The notes under the pieces are model-generated. The model searched no databases and had not been told where the DNA came from. It saw only the letters and a program-made list of their open reading frames with translations. Below are positions 1-6,800 of a stretch of DNA of 7,000 nt, one piece after another. Location: NCBI GenBank assembly GCA_013817555.1, contig JACDCN010000108.1, positions 1 through 7,000 on the forward strand. Direction: 5' to 3'. A program made the position numbers and the translations under genes. This DNA is from Actinomycetota bacterium (GTDB lineage Bacteria; Actinomycetota; Thermoleophilia; Gaiellales; Gaiellaceae). Every line of letters starts with the position of its first letter. Positions within the stretch are counted from its first letter, which is position 1.

Positions 1-8
1 CCCTAAAG

Positions 9-27
9 GCGCCCGCTTCGCGGCCGC
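9..27 (-). other. Small GC-rich hairpin downstream of nuoI (possible weak terminator)
   Basis: On the minus strand, a 4-bp stem (CCGC/GCGG) closes a GAA loop. It is extended after one G-G mismatch by three more G-C pairs and followed by CTTTA at 8-4. The run of T is too short for a confident intrinsic terminator, and GC-rich DNA forms such palindromes by chance. I see no ATG or GTG start with a Shine-Dalgarno for nuoJ in bases 1-53; a TTG at 49-51 opens a frame to the edge but it does not look like a NuoJ membrane N-terminus. Confidence 0.2.
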
Positions 28-53
28 TGTGTGGGTGGTGATCTGAACCAACC

Positions 54-551
54 TCAGGACCTTGTTTTGTAGGAAGGCTCAGGCGTGTCGTAGCGCGCGG
101 CATCAGCGACTGGCACGCGCTTGATCGGCTCTGCCAGGAGCATGTCCTTCGTGTAGATGAGGTCGTCGCGCGAGTATTCGGCGATCTCGAACTCGTTTCC
201 GAGCGTGATCGCATCGAACGGGCACGCGAGCTCGCAGTAGCCGCAGAAAATGCAGCGGCTCATATTGATCTCGTAGATCCGTGCGTAGCGTTCGCCGGCG
301 GAAACGCGGTTGCCGGGCGTGTTCTCCTCGGCCACGACCCGGATGCAGTCGGCGGGGCAGGCGGCCGCGCAGAGCGAGCAGCCGACGCACTTCTCGAGCC
401 CGTTCTCGTGCTTCCAGAGCCGGTGCCGACCGCGGAAGCGCGGGTACACGGGGCGCTTGTACTCCGGGTACTGCTGCGTGATCGGCCGACGGAAGATCTG
501 CCGGAAGGTGACCCCGAAGCCCTTCAGCGAGTCCAGCGGTTGAGGACTCAC
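54..551 (-). CDS. nuoI: NADH-quinone oxidoreductase subunit I (23-kDa, two 4Fe-4S clusters)
   Basis: The product is 165 aa with a GTG start. NuoI is the ferredoxin-like subunit carrying clusters N6a and N6b, which pass electrons from NuoG to NuoB at the quinone site. Both 4Fe-4S motifs are complete: Cys55, Cys58, Cys61 and Cys65 in CVGCSLCAAACP, and Cys100, Cys103, Cys106 and Cys110 in CIFCGYCELACP. The segment between them, with NTPGNRVSAGERYARIYEIN, and the following FDAITLGNEFEIAEYSRDDL are typical of actinobacterial NuoI. The first 20 residues are amphipathic (FGVTFRQIF), consistent with membrane-surface contact. The GTG overlaps the nuoH TGA as GTGA. Another GTG two codons upstream is possible, but the weak GGTGG at 559-563 is better spaced (7 nt) for the one chosen. 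The frame stays open far upstream inside nuoH; that part is not NuoI. Confidence 0.97.
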   Translation of the reverse strand: MSPQPLDSLKGFGVTFRQIFRRPITQQYPEYKRPVYPRFRGRHRLWKHENGLEKCVGCSLCAAACPADCIRVVAEENTPGNRVSAGERYARIYEINMSRCIFCGYCELACPFDAITLGNEFEIAEYSRDDLIYTKDMLLAEPIKRVPVADAARYDTPEPSYKTRS

Positions 552-1546
552 AGCCACACCACCAATACGGCGGTCACGATCGCGTTCAGCGTCGCGATGG
601 GCAAGAGCACCTTCCAGCCGAAGCGCATCAGCTGGTCGTAGCGAAGCCGCGGCAGCGTCGTCCGCATCCAGATGAAGACGTACAGCAGGATCAGGAGCTT
701 GAGGAGGAACCAGAGCGGCCCCAGCCAGCTTGGCCCATCCCAGCCGGGCCCGTGCCAGCCGCCGAAGAAGAGCGTCACGCAGAGGCCGGAAAGCGTGATC
801 AGGTTGATGTACTCGCTCATCGTGAAGAGGCCGAAGCGCATGCCGCCGTACTCCGTGTGGTAGCCCGCGACGAGCTCCTGCTCGGCCTCGGGGAGGTCGA
901 ACGGGGCCCGGGCGGTCTCGGCGGTGCCTGCAAAGAGGAAGATGACGAGCCCTACGAACTGGGGCACCGCGTACCAGACCGGCCCCTCCTGGGCGGCGAC
1001 GATCTCGGTCAGTGAGAGCGACCCGGCCATGAGCACCACGCCGAGGACGGAGAGCGCGAGCGAGACCTCGTAGGAGACGAGCTGCGCGCACGTGCGCATC
1101 GAGCCGAGAAGCGCGTACTTCGAGTCGGAGGCCCAGCCGCCGATGATGAAGCCGTACACGCCGACCGAGCCGATCGCGAAGACCAGGATCAGCGCGATGT
1201 CGACATCGGCGACTTGGCCCGGGATGTAGATGCCCGCAATCTCCCAGCCCGGCCCGAACGGGATGACGGAGAAGGTCGTCAGGGCGGTGAATGCTGCGAG
1301 GAACGGTGCGAACAGGTACAGGCGATCGATCGCCGCGGTCGGATAGAAGCTCTCCTTGTGCAGGAGCTTCACGAGGTCAGCGATCGGCTGTAGGAGGCCC
1401 TTCGGGCCGGCGCGGTTGGGACCGTAGCGGAGTTGCATCCGCCCCATCACCTTGCGCTCGGCGAGGGTCAGGTAGGCGAACGTCGCCATGACGAGGTTGA
1501 TCACGATGGCTGCTTGGATCAAGCTCACGTACCACTCGACCTTCAT
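548..1546 (-). CDS. nuoH: NADH-quinone oxidoreductase subunit H (ND1-type membrane subunit)
   Basis: The product is 332 aa with an ATG start. NuoH is the membrane subunit that joins the peripheral arm to the proton-pumping arm and encloses the quinone-access channel. The protein is strongly hydrophobic, with about eight membrane segments by eye, the family norm. Conserved cytoplasmic loops are present: ERKVMGRMQLRYGPNRAGPK (residues 30-49) continuing to LLQPIADLVKLLHKE; GSMRTCAQLVSYE (148-160); ETARAPFDLPEAEQELVAGY (210-229) followed by HTEYGGMRF; and WMRTTLPRLRYDQLM (293-307). The charged residues in these loops are those linked to quinone binding and the start of the proton path. A short Gly/Trp-rich loop (261-275) lies between two late helices. 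The gene overlaps nuoG as ATGA and nuoI as GTGA, so it is probably translationally coupled at both ends. Intact and secure. Confidence 0.98.
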   Translation of the reverse strand: MKVEWYVSLIQAAIVINLVMATFAYLTLAERKVMGRMQLRYGPNRAGPKGLLQPIADLVKLLHKESFYPTAAIDRLYLFAPFLAAFTALTTFSVIPFGPGWEIAGIYIPGQVADVDIALILVFAIGSVGVYGFIIGGWASDSKYALLGSMRTCAQLVSYEVSLALSVLGVVLMAGSLSLTEIVAAQEGPVWYAVPQFVGLVIFLFAGTAETARAPFDLPEAEQELVAGYHTEYGGMRFGLFTMSEYINLITLSGLCVTLFFGGWHGPGWDGPSWLGPLWFLLKLLILLYVFIWMRTTLPRLRYDQLMRFGWKVLLPIATLNAIVTAVLVVWL

Positions 1547-3759
1547 GCCTTCACCACCTCGACCACTGCGTGCAGGTCGGCGGCGTGCTCCTCGGCCACC
1601 CTTGCGATTCCTTCGACCAGACGCCGGTTCACGCGCGCTCGAAGCTCGATGGACGTCCCGTTAGAGCGCACGAGAACCGGGTCCCCGGACGAGATCCCGC
1701 GCTGCCGGGCGTCCACAGCGGAGATCTCGACCTCGCGCTCGGGGCGCTGGAACTCGAGCTCGCGCACCCGTTCGACCGCGGGTCCCGAGATGAGCGCACG
1801 GTAACGCTGGAGCCGTAGCTCGGTGGCGCCGTGCTCGGGTACGGATGCAGGCTGCGCTGCCGGCGCGGGCGCTTCGTACGCTGTCCTGGAGGGCAGCGCC
1901 GCTCGAAGACCGATCTCGTCCATCGACAAGTCCTGGAAGAGATGCTCGGAAAGCTCAGCGAAAACTGCTGACGCATGCGGTGAGATTTCGACGTCGAAGC
2001 GAGCGGCCAGCTTCGAGATCCACGCGAGCTCGTCCGGACACGGTGGGGCAACGGCTCTGCGAAGCCGCTGCAGACGCCCTTCGAGGTTCATCGTCGTGCC
2101 GTCCCGCTCCAACGCGCCGGTCGCGGGCAGGATCAGATCTGCCCAGCCTCCGACCAGCTCGTGGAACATCGTCACGACGATCACCCGCTCCGCTTGCTCG
2201 GCCAACGCGCGCACACCCGGGTCCGCCGCGGCGTCCTCGCCCGAGACCACGAGCACGCTGATCGTCTCCGGCCGCGTCTCGTCGGCATCTGCGGACGCCG
2301 ACCAGGCGGCGGCGACTGCCCGCCCGTTGGGTGTCACCGGAAGATGGAAAGCTCCGCAGCCGGGCTTTTCCTCGAAGCCGAGCTCGTGCGCGAGCTCGGC
2401 GATCCGAGCACCGCCTCCACCACCCGGCCCGGACCAGACGAGTACGGCCCGATCCGCGTTCCGCAAGCGCTGCCCGAGCTCGTTGCCGGCTGCCGAGATC
2501 CCCTGACAGAACGCCGCCGAGCCACCTGGCGCGACCTGCACCGTTCCGGTCGGTGAGCAAGCGACGACCTCGGCTCCGCGACGTCTGGCTTCCTTGAGCC
2601 AGAGATCCACGATCGGCGCCCGCTCGACCACGGGATCGTCTCCCACAACCACGACGAGCTCCGCCTCCGCGATCGCGGACAGCGGCAGGCGGAACGCCTC
2701 GAGCGCATCCGAGGTCGCTTCGGGAAGGACGGCCGAGTGCGCCCCGACCCCGCCTCGTAGCAACCGTCCAAGCGCATAGGCGATCTCGGTCGTCTCCGAG
2801 CCTGAGAGCGCGGTCACGATCGCGCCTTCGGCTTCGCGCAGCATCTCTTCGGCAGCGTCGAGTGCCTCGTCCCAGGACACCTCTTTCAGCCCTTTCGGCC
2901 CCCGCTGGAGCGGCGCGGTGATGCGATCCCGAGCCAGCAGATGCGGGTATGTGAAGCGTCCCTTGTCGCAGAGCCAGCCGCGGTCGATCTCGGCATGGTT
3001 GCGGGACAGGATTCTCTTGACCTTGCCCTCGCGAATCGTCGCTGTGACATTGCAGCCGGTCGCGCATCCGGTGCACACGGTGGGCACGTTCTGGATCTCC
3101 CACGGCCGCGCGTCGAAGCGGTACATGCTGGAGGTGAGCGCGCCCACGGGGCAGAGCTCGATCACGTTCCCAGAGAAGACCGAGCGGTAAGGCTCATCCT
3201 CGAAGGTGGCGATCTCGCTCCGGGCGCCGCGGTTCCGCGCGATCAAGAGTCCGTCCTCAGCCACCTCCTCGGAGAAGCGCGTGCAGCGGTAGCAGAGGAT
3301 GCAGCGCTCGCGATCGAGCGCGATCAGCGGCGAGACGGGGATCGGCTTGTCGAACGTGACCTTGGGGAAGGTCATGCGCGTCCGGCCGGGCCCGTACCTG
3401 AACGTGAGGTCCTGGAGCGGGCACTCCCCGCCCTTGTCGCAGACCGGACAGTCGAGCGGGTGGTTGACGAGGATGAACTCGAGCGTGGACTCCTGGCCGT
3501 CGGCGGCCTTCGCGGAGGTCGCGGCCGTTCGCACCACCATCCCGTCGATGGCGGTCAACGTGCAGCCGGCCTGAAGCTTCGGGATCCCCTCGATCTCGAC
3601 GAGACACATGCGACAGGCGCCAATCGGCGCGCCAAGCCGAGGCTCGTAACAGAACACCGGGATCTCGACACCGGCTGCGAGCGCGGCCTCGACGAGCCCG
3701 GTATTCGAGGGGACCTGGACGACGCGGTCGTCAACGGTCAGGGAGACGAGGTCAGGCAT
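1543..3759 (-). CDS. nuoG: NADH-quinone oxidoreductase subunit G (75-kDa, multi-cluster iron-sulfur subunit)
   Basis: The product is 738 aa with an ATG start. NuoG relays electrons from NuoF towards NuoI through a chain of iron-sulfur clusters. The N-terminal 2Fe-2S ferredoxin domain has Cys37, Cys49, Cys52 and Cys66. The His/Cys3 4Fe-4S motif is His100, Cys104, Cys107 and Cys113. The second 4Fe-4S site is Cys153, Cys156, Cys159 and Cys203. A further quartet, Cys229, Cys232, Cys236 and Cys264 (C-x2-C-x3-C-x27-C), fits the off-pathway N7 cluster known from E. coli and Thermus. Residues from about 225 form the molybdopterin-oxidoreductase-like domain, which binds no molybdenum cofactor in complex I, with PATGALERDGTTMNLEGR near 545-562. 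An Ala/Pro-rich linker (about 628-640) precedes a C-terminal domain resembling the dinucleotide-binding barrel. The start is supported by GGAG 7 nt upstream. It overlaps nuoF by 8 bp and nuoH by 4 bp (ATGA). Confidence 0.97.
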   Translation of the reverse strand: MPDLVSLTVDDRVVQVPSNTGLVEAALAAGVEIPVFCYEPRLGAPIGACRMCLVEIEGIPKLQAGCTLTAIDGMVVRTAATSAKAADGQESTLEFILVNHPLDCPVCDKGGECPLQDLTFRYGPGRTRMTFPKVTFDKPIPVSPLIALDRERCILCYRCTRFSEEVAEDGLLIARNRGARSEIATFEDEPYRSVFSGNVIELCPVGALTSSMYRFDARPWEIQNVPTVCTGCATGCNVTATIREGKVKRILSRNHAEIDRGWLCDKGRFTYPHLLARDRITAPLQRGPKGLKEVSWDEALDAAEEMLREAEGAIVTALSGSETTEIAYALGRLLRGGVGAHSAVLPEATSDALEAFRLPLSAIAEAELVVVVGDDPVVERAPIVDLWLKEARRRGAEVVACSPTGTVQVAPGGSAAFCQGISAAGNELGQRLRNADRAVLVWSGPGGGGGARIAELAHELGFEEKPGCGAFHLPVTPNGRAVAAAWSASADADETRPETISVLVVSGEDAAADPGVRALAEQAERVIVVTMFHELVGGWADLILPATGALERDGTTMNLEGRLQRLRRAVAPPCPDELAWISKLAARFDVEISPHASAVFAELSEHLFQDLSMDEIGLRAALPSRTAYEAPAPAAQPASVPEHGATELRLQRYRALISGPAVERVRELEFQRPEREVEISAVDARQRGISSGDPVLVRSNGTSIELRARVNRRLVEGIARVAEEHAADLHAVVEVVKA
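1555..1560 (-). promoter_or_regulatory. Ribosome binding site of nuoH
   Basis: GAGGTG on the minus strand lies 8 nt upstream of the nuoH ATG at 1544-1546, within the last codons of nuoG. It supports the start at MKVEWYVSLI. Confidence 0.6.
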
Positions 3760-5074
3760 GCACGGTCTCCGCGAGGTTGGGGGCGTGCTGGTCGCTGGGA
3801 GCGAACGTTCCCTCGATGGAGCTCGCTCCGCCGAACGGGCAGCCGTGCCCGTCGACATGCGCCTCGAACTCCCCGCGGTACTTCTCGAGGTAGCTCGCCA
3901 CTGGGTAGACGGCGAAGTCGCCGAGAGCGCACAGTGACTTCCCGAGCATACGGTCGCAGACCCCTTCCAGGAGATCGAGGTCGGACCGGTCGCCGCGCCC
4001 CTCCTCGATCTTCGTCAGAAGCTGGACGAGCCAACGGGTGCCGACGCGGCAAGGGGTGCACTTTCCGCACGACTCGTGCATGTAGAACTGCTCTGCCCTG
4101 AGCGCGAGCTGCACCATGCAGCAGCGGTCGTCGACGACGATGATCGCCGCCGAACCGAAGAAGGATCCCGCCGCCTGGATCGAGTCGTAGTCCATCGGCG
4201 TGTCGATCTCGGCGGGCGTCAGGACGGGGACCGAGGACCCTCCAGGGATGACCGCCTTGAGCTCGCGTCCGCCGGCGATGCCACCGGCCACGTCGTAGAT
4301 CAGCTCGCGCAACGTCGTCCCGAGCTGGCGCTCGTAGTTCCCGGGCTCGGCGACGTTACCCGAGAGCGAGAAGACCGCGGTTCCAGGGGCGGAGGGAACC
4401 CCGATCTTGGAGAACTCGGCCGCGCCAAGCTCGATGATCTTCGGGACGAGCGCGATCGTCGAGACGTTGTTGATCTGGGTGGGCGCGCCGTACAGCCCGT
4501 TCACCGGCGGGAAAGGCGGCCTCGGGCGCGGCTGCCCGCGCTGGCCCTCGAGCGACTCGAGGAGCGCCGTCTCCTCGCCACAGATGTAGGCGCCGGCTCC
4601 GCGATGCAGGACGATGGTCACTCCGCCGAGCAGACCCGCCGTGCGCGCGTCCTCCAACGCATCGCGCATGACGTCGAACTCGTGCGCGTACTCCCCCCGG
4701 ATGTAGATGAAGACGCTCTTCGATCCGATCCCGTGCGCCGTGATCAGGCAGCCCTCGATCAGCCGGTGCGGAGTCATGCGCAGCACGTCGCGGTCCTTGA
4801 ACGCGCCGGGCTCCGACTCATCGGCGTTGATGACGAGGTAGGTGGGCTTGCCGGTGCCCTTCGCCAAGAGCGACGCCTTACGGCCCATCGGGAAGCCCGC
4901 GCCGCCGCGCCCTCTCAGCGTTGCGGCACTGATCTCGTCCATGACGGCCTGCGGCTCAAGCGCCCGCGCCCGCTCGAGCGCCTTGTAGCCGCCGACCGCG
5001 CGATACTCGTCGAGCCGTGTGAGATCGTGCTCCTGTGTCCCCGCCATGAGCAGGATCGGGTTATTCGCGTCCAC
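3752..5074 (-). CDS. nuoF: NADH-quinone oxidoreductase subunit F (51-kDa, NADH/FMN-binding, 4Fe-4S)
   Basis: The product is 440 aa with a GTG start. NuoF binds NADH and FMN and starts electron transfer, passing electrons to its N3 4Fe-4S cluster. The glycine-rich nucleotide loop GRGGAGFPMGRK is at residues 55-66. The FMN-site stretch NADESEPGAFKDRD is at 83-96. YIRGEY (124-129) and GAGAYICGEETALLESLEG (159-177) follow. The N3 ligands are Cys336, Cys339 and Cys342 in ESCGKCTPCR, with Cys382 as the fourth (C-x2-C-x2-C-x39-C). After the conserved core there is a tail of about 30 residues with GHGCPFGG and no recognised function. The start could instead be the ATG ten codons in, but NPILLMAGT at the N-terminus resembles family members and the Shine-Dalgarno favours GTG. 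It overlaps nuoE by 14 bp and nuoG by 8 bp. All catalytic features are intact. Confidence 0.98.
   Translation of the reverse strand: MDANNPILLMAGTQEHDLTRLDEYRAVGGYKALERARALEPQAVMDEISAATLRGRGGAGFPMGRKASLLAKGTGKPTYLVINADESEPGAFKDRDVLRMTPHRLIEGCLITAHGIGSKSVFIYIRGEYAHEFDVMRDALEDARTAGLLGGVTIVLHRGAGAYICGEETALLESLEGQRGQPRPRPPFPPVNGLYGAPTQINNVSTIALVPKIIELGAAEFSKIGVPSAPGTAVFSLSGNVAEPGNYERQLGTTLRELIYDVAGGIAGGRELKAVIPGGSSVPVLTPAEIDTPMDYDSIQAAGSFFGSAAIIVVDDRCCMVQLALRAEQFYMHESCGKCTPCRVGTRWLVQLLTKIEEGRGDRSDLDLLEGVCDRMLGKSLCALGDFAVYPVASYLEKYRGEFEAHVDGHGCPFGGASSIEGTFAPSDQHAPNLAETVHA
3767..3770 (-). promoter_or_regulatory. Ribosome binding site that sets the nuoG start
   Basis: GGAG on the minus strand lies 7 nt upstream of the ATG at 3757-3759. 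This site decides between the ATG giving MPDLVSLTVDD and an upstream extension of 33 codons to 3858. The extension overlaps nuoF, is low in complexity (Arg/Ser/Thr/Pro-rich) and has no NuoG similarity. Confidence 0.6.
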
Positions 5075-5531
5075 GAAGCTCCTGGAGGAGACCGGGCACG
5101 TCCTCAGGGCGTAGCGGCTCGTGGTAGACGTGATCGACCACGACGACGGGCGCGCGGCCGCAGCCTCCCGCGCACTCGATCGCGCGTAGGGTCATCTCGC
5201 CGTCGTCGGTGGTCTCACCCGGCCGAACGCCGAGCTCGTGCGCGAACGCGTCGAGCACGGCCTGAGCGCCCGCGAGCGCGCAGGAGAGGTTCGTGCATAC
5301 CTCGACCATGTGCTTCCCCACGGGCTCGAGGTGGTACATGTCGTAGAAGGAAGCGATCGAGTGGCAGTACGCGGGCGTCACGTCGAGCGCGTCCGCGACT
5401 TCGCGCAGCGCCTCGGGCGGGAGCCAGCCGCCGTGCTCGGTCTGGGCGAGTCGAAGCGCGTCCATAACCGCCGAGCGGCTCTGCGGGTACTTCCGGCGCA
5501 GCTCCTGGATTCGCTCGTAGATTTGCGTCAC
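5061..5531 (-). CDS. nuoE: NADH-quinone oxidoreductase subunit E (24-kDa, 2Fe-2S)
   Basis: The product is 156 aa with a GTG start and a TAA stop, the usual size for the bacterial thioredoxin-fold 24-kDa subunit. It carries the N1a 2Fe-2S cluster beside the FMN of NuoF in the NADH-oxidising tip of complex I. A helical N-terminal part (residues 1-70, with the family-typical QTEHGGWLPPEAL and ASFYDMYHLEP segments) precedes the ferredoxin domain. The four cluster ligands are all present: Cys79 and Cys84 in CTNLSC, and Cys120 and Cys124 in CAGGC, giving the C-x4-C ... C-x3-C pattern. The GTG overlaps the nuoD TGA as GTGA, and the stop lies inside nuoF (14-bp overlap), so the gene is tightly packed between its partners. 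The start was chosen from that overlap, the Shine-Dalgarno GGGAGA 9 nt upstream and the family length. Confidence 0.97.
   Translation of the reverse strand: MTQIYERIQELRRKYPQSRSAVMDALRLAQTEHGGWLPPEALREVADALDVTPAYCHSIASFYDMYHLEPVGKHMVEVCTNLSCALAGAQAVLDAFAHELGVRPGETTDDGEMTLRAIECAGGCGRAPVVVVDHVYHEPLRPEDVPGLLQELRGRE
5079..5083 (-). promoter_or_regulatory. Ribosome binding site of nuoF (close spacing)
   Basis: AGGAG on the minus strand lies only 4 nt before the GTG at 5072-5074, inside the last codons of nuoE. The spacing is shorter than usual. The nearest in-frame ATG (5045-5047) has no purine-rich stretch in front of it, so the GTG is still the better start. Confidence 0.5.
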
Positions 5532-6796
5532 CGGTCGGCGTCTCCCATGACGGGATCGAGCGAGCCCGCGATGGCGACGAGATCGGCGACGAGACAGCCC
5601 TGCACCGTTGTCGCCGTCGCCTGCAGCGCCGCGAAGCTCGGTGCGCGGAACTTCACGCGCCACGGGCGAGGGCCGCCGTCGGAGACGAGGTAGCAGCCGG
5701 ACTCGCCGCGCGGAGACTCGATCACGACGTAGACCTCACCCTCGGGGACGACGTACCCCTCGGTGACGATCTTGAAGTGGTGGATGAGCGACTCCATGGA
5801 GGTGTGCAGCTCGTGCCGCGGCGGGAGCACGACCTTGCGGTCGTCTGCGATCCACGGCTCTCCTTGCATCTCGTCGATCCGGACGAGGCACTGCTCGACG
5901 ATGCGCACCGATTCGCGCATCTCGTCGAGGTGCACCTTGTAGCGGTCGTAAACGTCTCCGTTCGGGTAGACCGGAACGTCGAACTCGACCTCGTCGTAGG
6001 CGAGGTACGGCATCGTCTTGCGGAGATCCCAGTTCACCCCCGAGGAGCGCAGCATCGGCCCGGACTGGGCGAGGGCGAGCGCGTCGTCGGCGGAGAGGAG
6101 CCCGATTCCCTTCGTGCGCTCCAGCCAGATCTTGTTGCGGTCGAGAAGCGACTCGTAGTCGTCGATCGACTTCAGCATCCTTGGCAGGAACTTCCGTGTC
6201 TCGGCGGCGAAGGCGGGCGGAAGGTCCTCGGCCAGGCCACCCACCTGAAAGTAGCGCGTGTGCATCCGCGCCCCGGCGGCCATCTCGAATAGGTCGAGGA
6301 TCTCGTCGCGGTCGTCGAACGTGTACCAGAGGAGCGAGATCGCTCCCAGCTCGAGCGCGGAGGTGCCGAGCCAGATCAAGTGCGAGTGGATGCGGTTGAG
6401 CTCCGTGAGCGCCATCCGCGCCCAGGTCGCGCGACGCGGGATCTCGATTCCGAGCAGCTTCTCGATCGCGAGGACGTAGACGAGCTCGTTCGACTGGAAG
6501 GCGACGTAGTCGACCCGCGGCGCGTACGTGACCGACTTCCACCAGGTCTTCGACTCCATGTTCTTCTCGAAGCCGGTGTGCAGGTAGCCGATGACCGCGC
6601 GGATGCCGGCGACCGTCTCGCCGTTGAGATCGACGATCAGCCTGAGGACACCGTGAGTGGAAGGGTGGTTCGGCCCGAAGTTGATGGTGAGGATGTCCTC
6701 GAGCGGATACTTGTCGGGGTCGACCTCGAGGATGGTCGGGACCGGGCTCGGAATTCGTGTGCCCTCGTAGATGCGGGTCGAAGGAAGAACGGCCAC
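5528..6796 (-). CDS. nuoD: NADH-quinone oxidoreductase subunit D (49-kDa quinone-site subunit)
   Basis: The product is 422 aa with a GTG start. NuoD is the 49-kDa subunit that, with NuoB, forms the quinone-reduction site; it is related to the large subunit of NiFe hydrogenases but has lost the metal-binding cysteines. The quinone-site loop NFGPNHPSTHG is at residues 39-49 (His44 and His48). The RVDYVAF segment carries Tyr97, which aligns by eye with the quinone-contacting Tyr of Thermus Nqo4. The conserved IHSHLIWLGT and the MRESVRIVEQ segments follow, then SPRGESGCYLVSDGG. The protein ends in the diagnostic SLDPVMGDADR. The first 30 or so residues before KYPLEDI are less conserved, so the exact start rests on the Shine-Dalgarno GAGGA 8 nt upstream. 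The gene begins 4 bp after the nuoC stop, and its TGA overlaps the nuoE GTG by 4 bp. Intact full-length family member. Confidence 0.97.
   Translation of the reverse strand: MAVLPSTRIYEGTRIPSPVPTILEVDPDKYPLEDILTINFGPNHPSTHGVLRLIVDLNGETVAGIRAVIGYLHTGFEKNMESKTWWKSVTYAPRVDYVAFQSNELVYVLAIEKLLGIEIPRRATWARMALTELNRIHSHLIWLGTSALELGAISLLWYTFDDRDEILDLFEMAAGARMHTRYFQVGGLAEDLPPAFAAETRKFLPRMLKSIDDYESLLDRNKIWLERTKGIGLLSADDALALAQSGPMLRSSGVNWDLRKTMPYLAYDEVEFDVPVYPNGDVYDRYKVHLDEMRESVRIVEQCLVRIDEMQGEPWIADDRKVVLPPRHELHTSMESLIHHFKIVTEGYVVPEGEVYVVIESPRGESGCYLVSDGGPRPWRVKFRAPSFAALQATATTVQGCLVADLVAIAGSLDPVMGDADR
5541..5546 (-). promoter_or_regulatory. Ribosome binding site of nuoE
   Basis: GGGAGA on the minus strand lies 9 nt upstream of the GTG at 5529-5531, inside the 3' end of nuoD. 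It supports the short 156-aa NuoE start. The frame also runs open further upstream to 5663, but that extension lies wholly within nuoD and resembles nothing in NuoE. Confidence 0.55.
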
Positions 6797-6800
6797 TTAG

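Noticed and set aside
1..51. TTG at 49-51 as a nuoJ start on the minus strand
   Set aside because: The predicted peptide (LVQITTHTAAAKRAPLG) is hydrophilic, unlike the hydrophobic N-terminus of NuoJ, and no proper Shine-Dalgarno precedes it. The visible part is too short to decide.
552..1091. N-terminal extension of the nuoI frame into nuoH
   Set aside because: The extra residues are Arg/Ala-rich and out of frame with conserved nuoH; NuoI proteins are about the 165-aa size obtained from the GTG at 549-551.
1955..3103. Open frame of 382 codons on the minus strand inside nuoG in another frame
   Set aside because: The translation is Arg-rich with no domain, while the nuoG frame carries the cluster ligands and family motifs across the same bases.
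3760..3858. 33-codon upstream extension of nuoG
   Set aside because: It overlaps the conserved nuoF frame, has no NuoG similarity, and the ATG at 3757-3759 has a well-spaced GGAG.
2941..4101. Open frame of 386 codons on the plus strand opposite nuoG and nuoF
   Set aside because: Same reason: low-complexity Arg/Gly/Asp-rich translation, fully antisense to conserved genes and crossing their junction.
4076..5467. Open frame of 463 codons on the plus strand opposite nuoF and nuoE
   Set aside because: Its translation is Arg/Ala/Asp-rich without recognisable motifs, and it lies antisense to clearly conserved nuoF and nuoE. It is a by-product of the strong third-position G/C bias.
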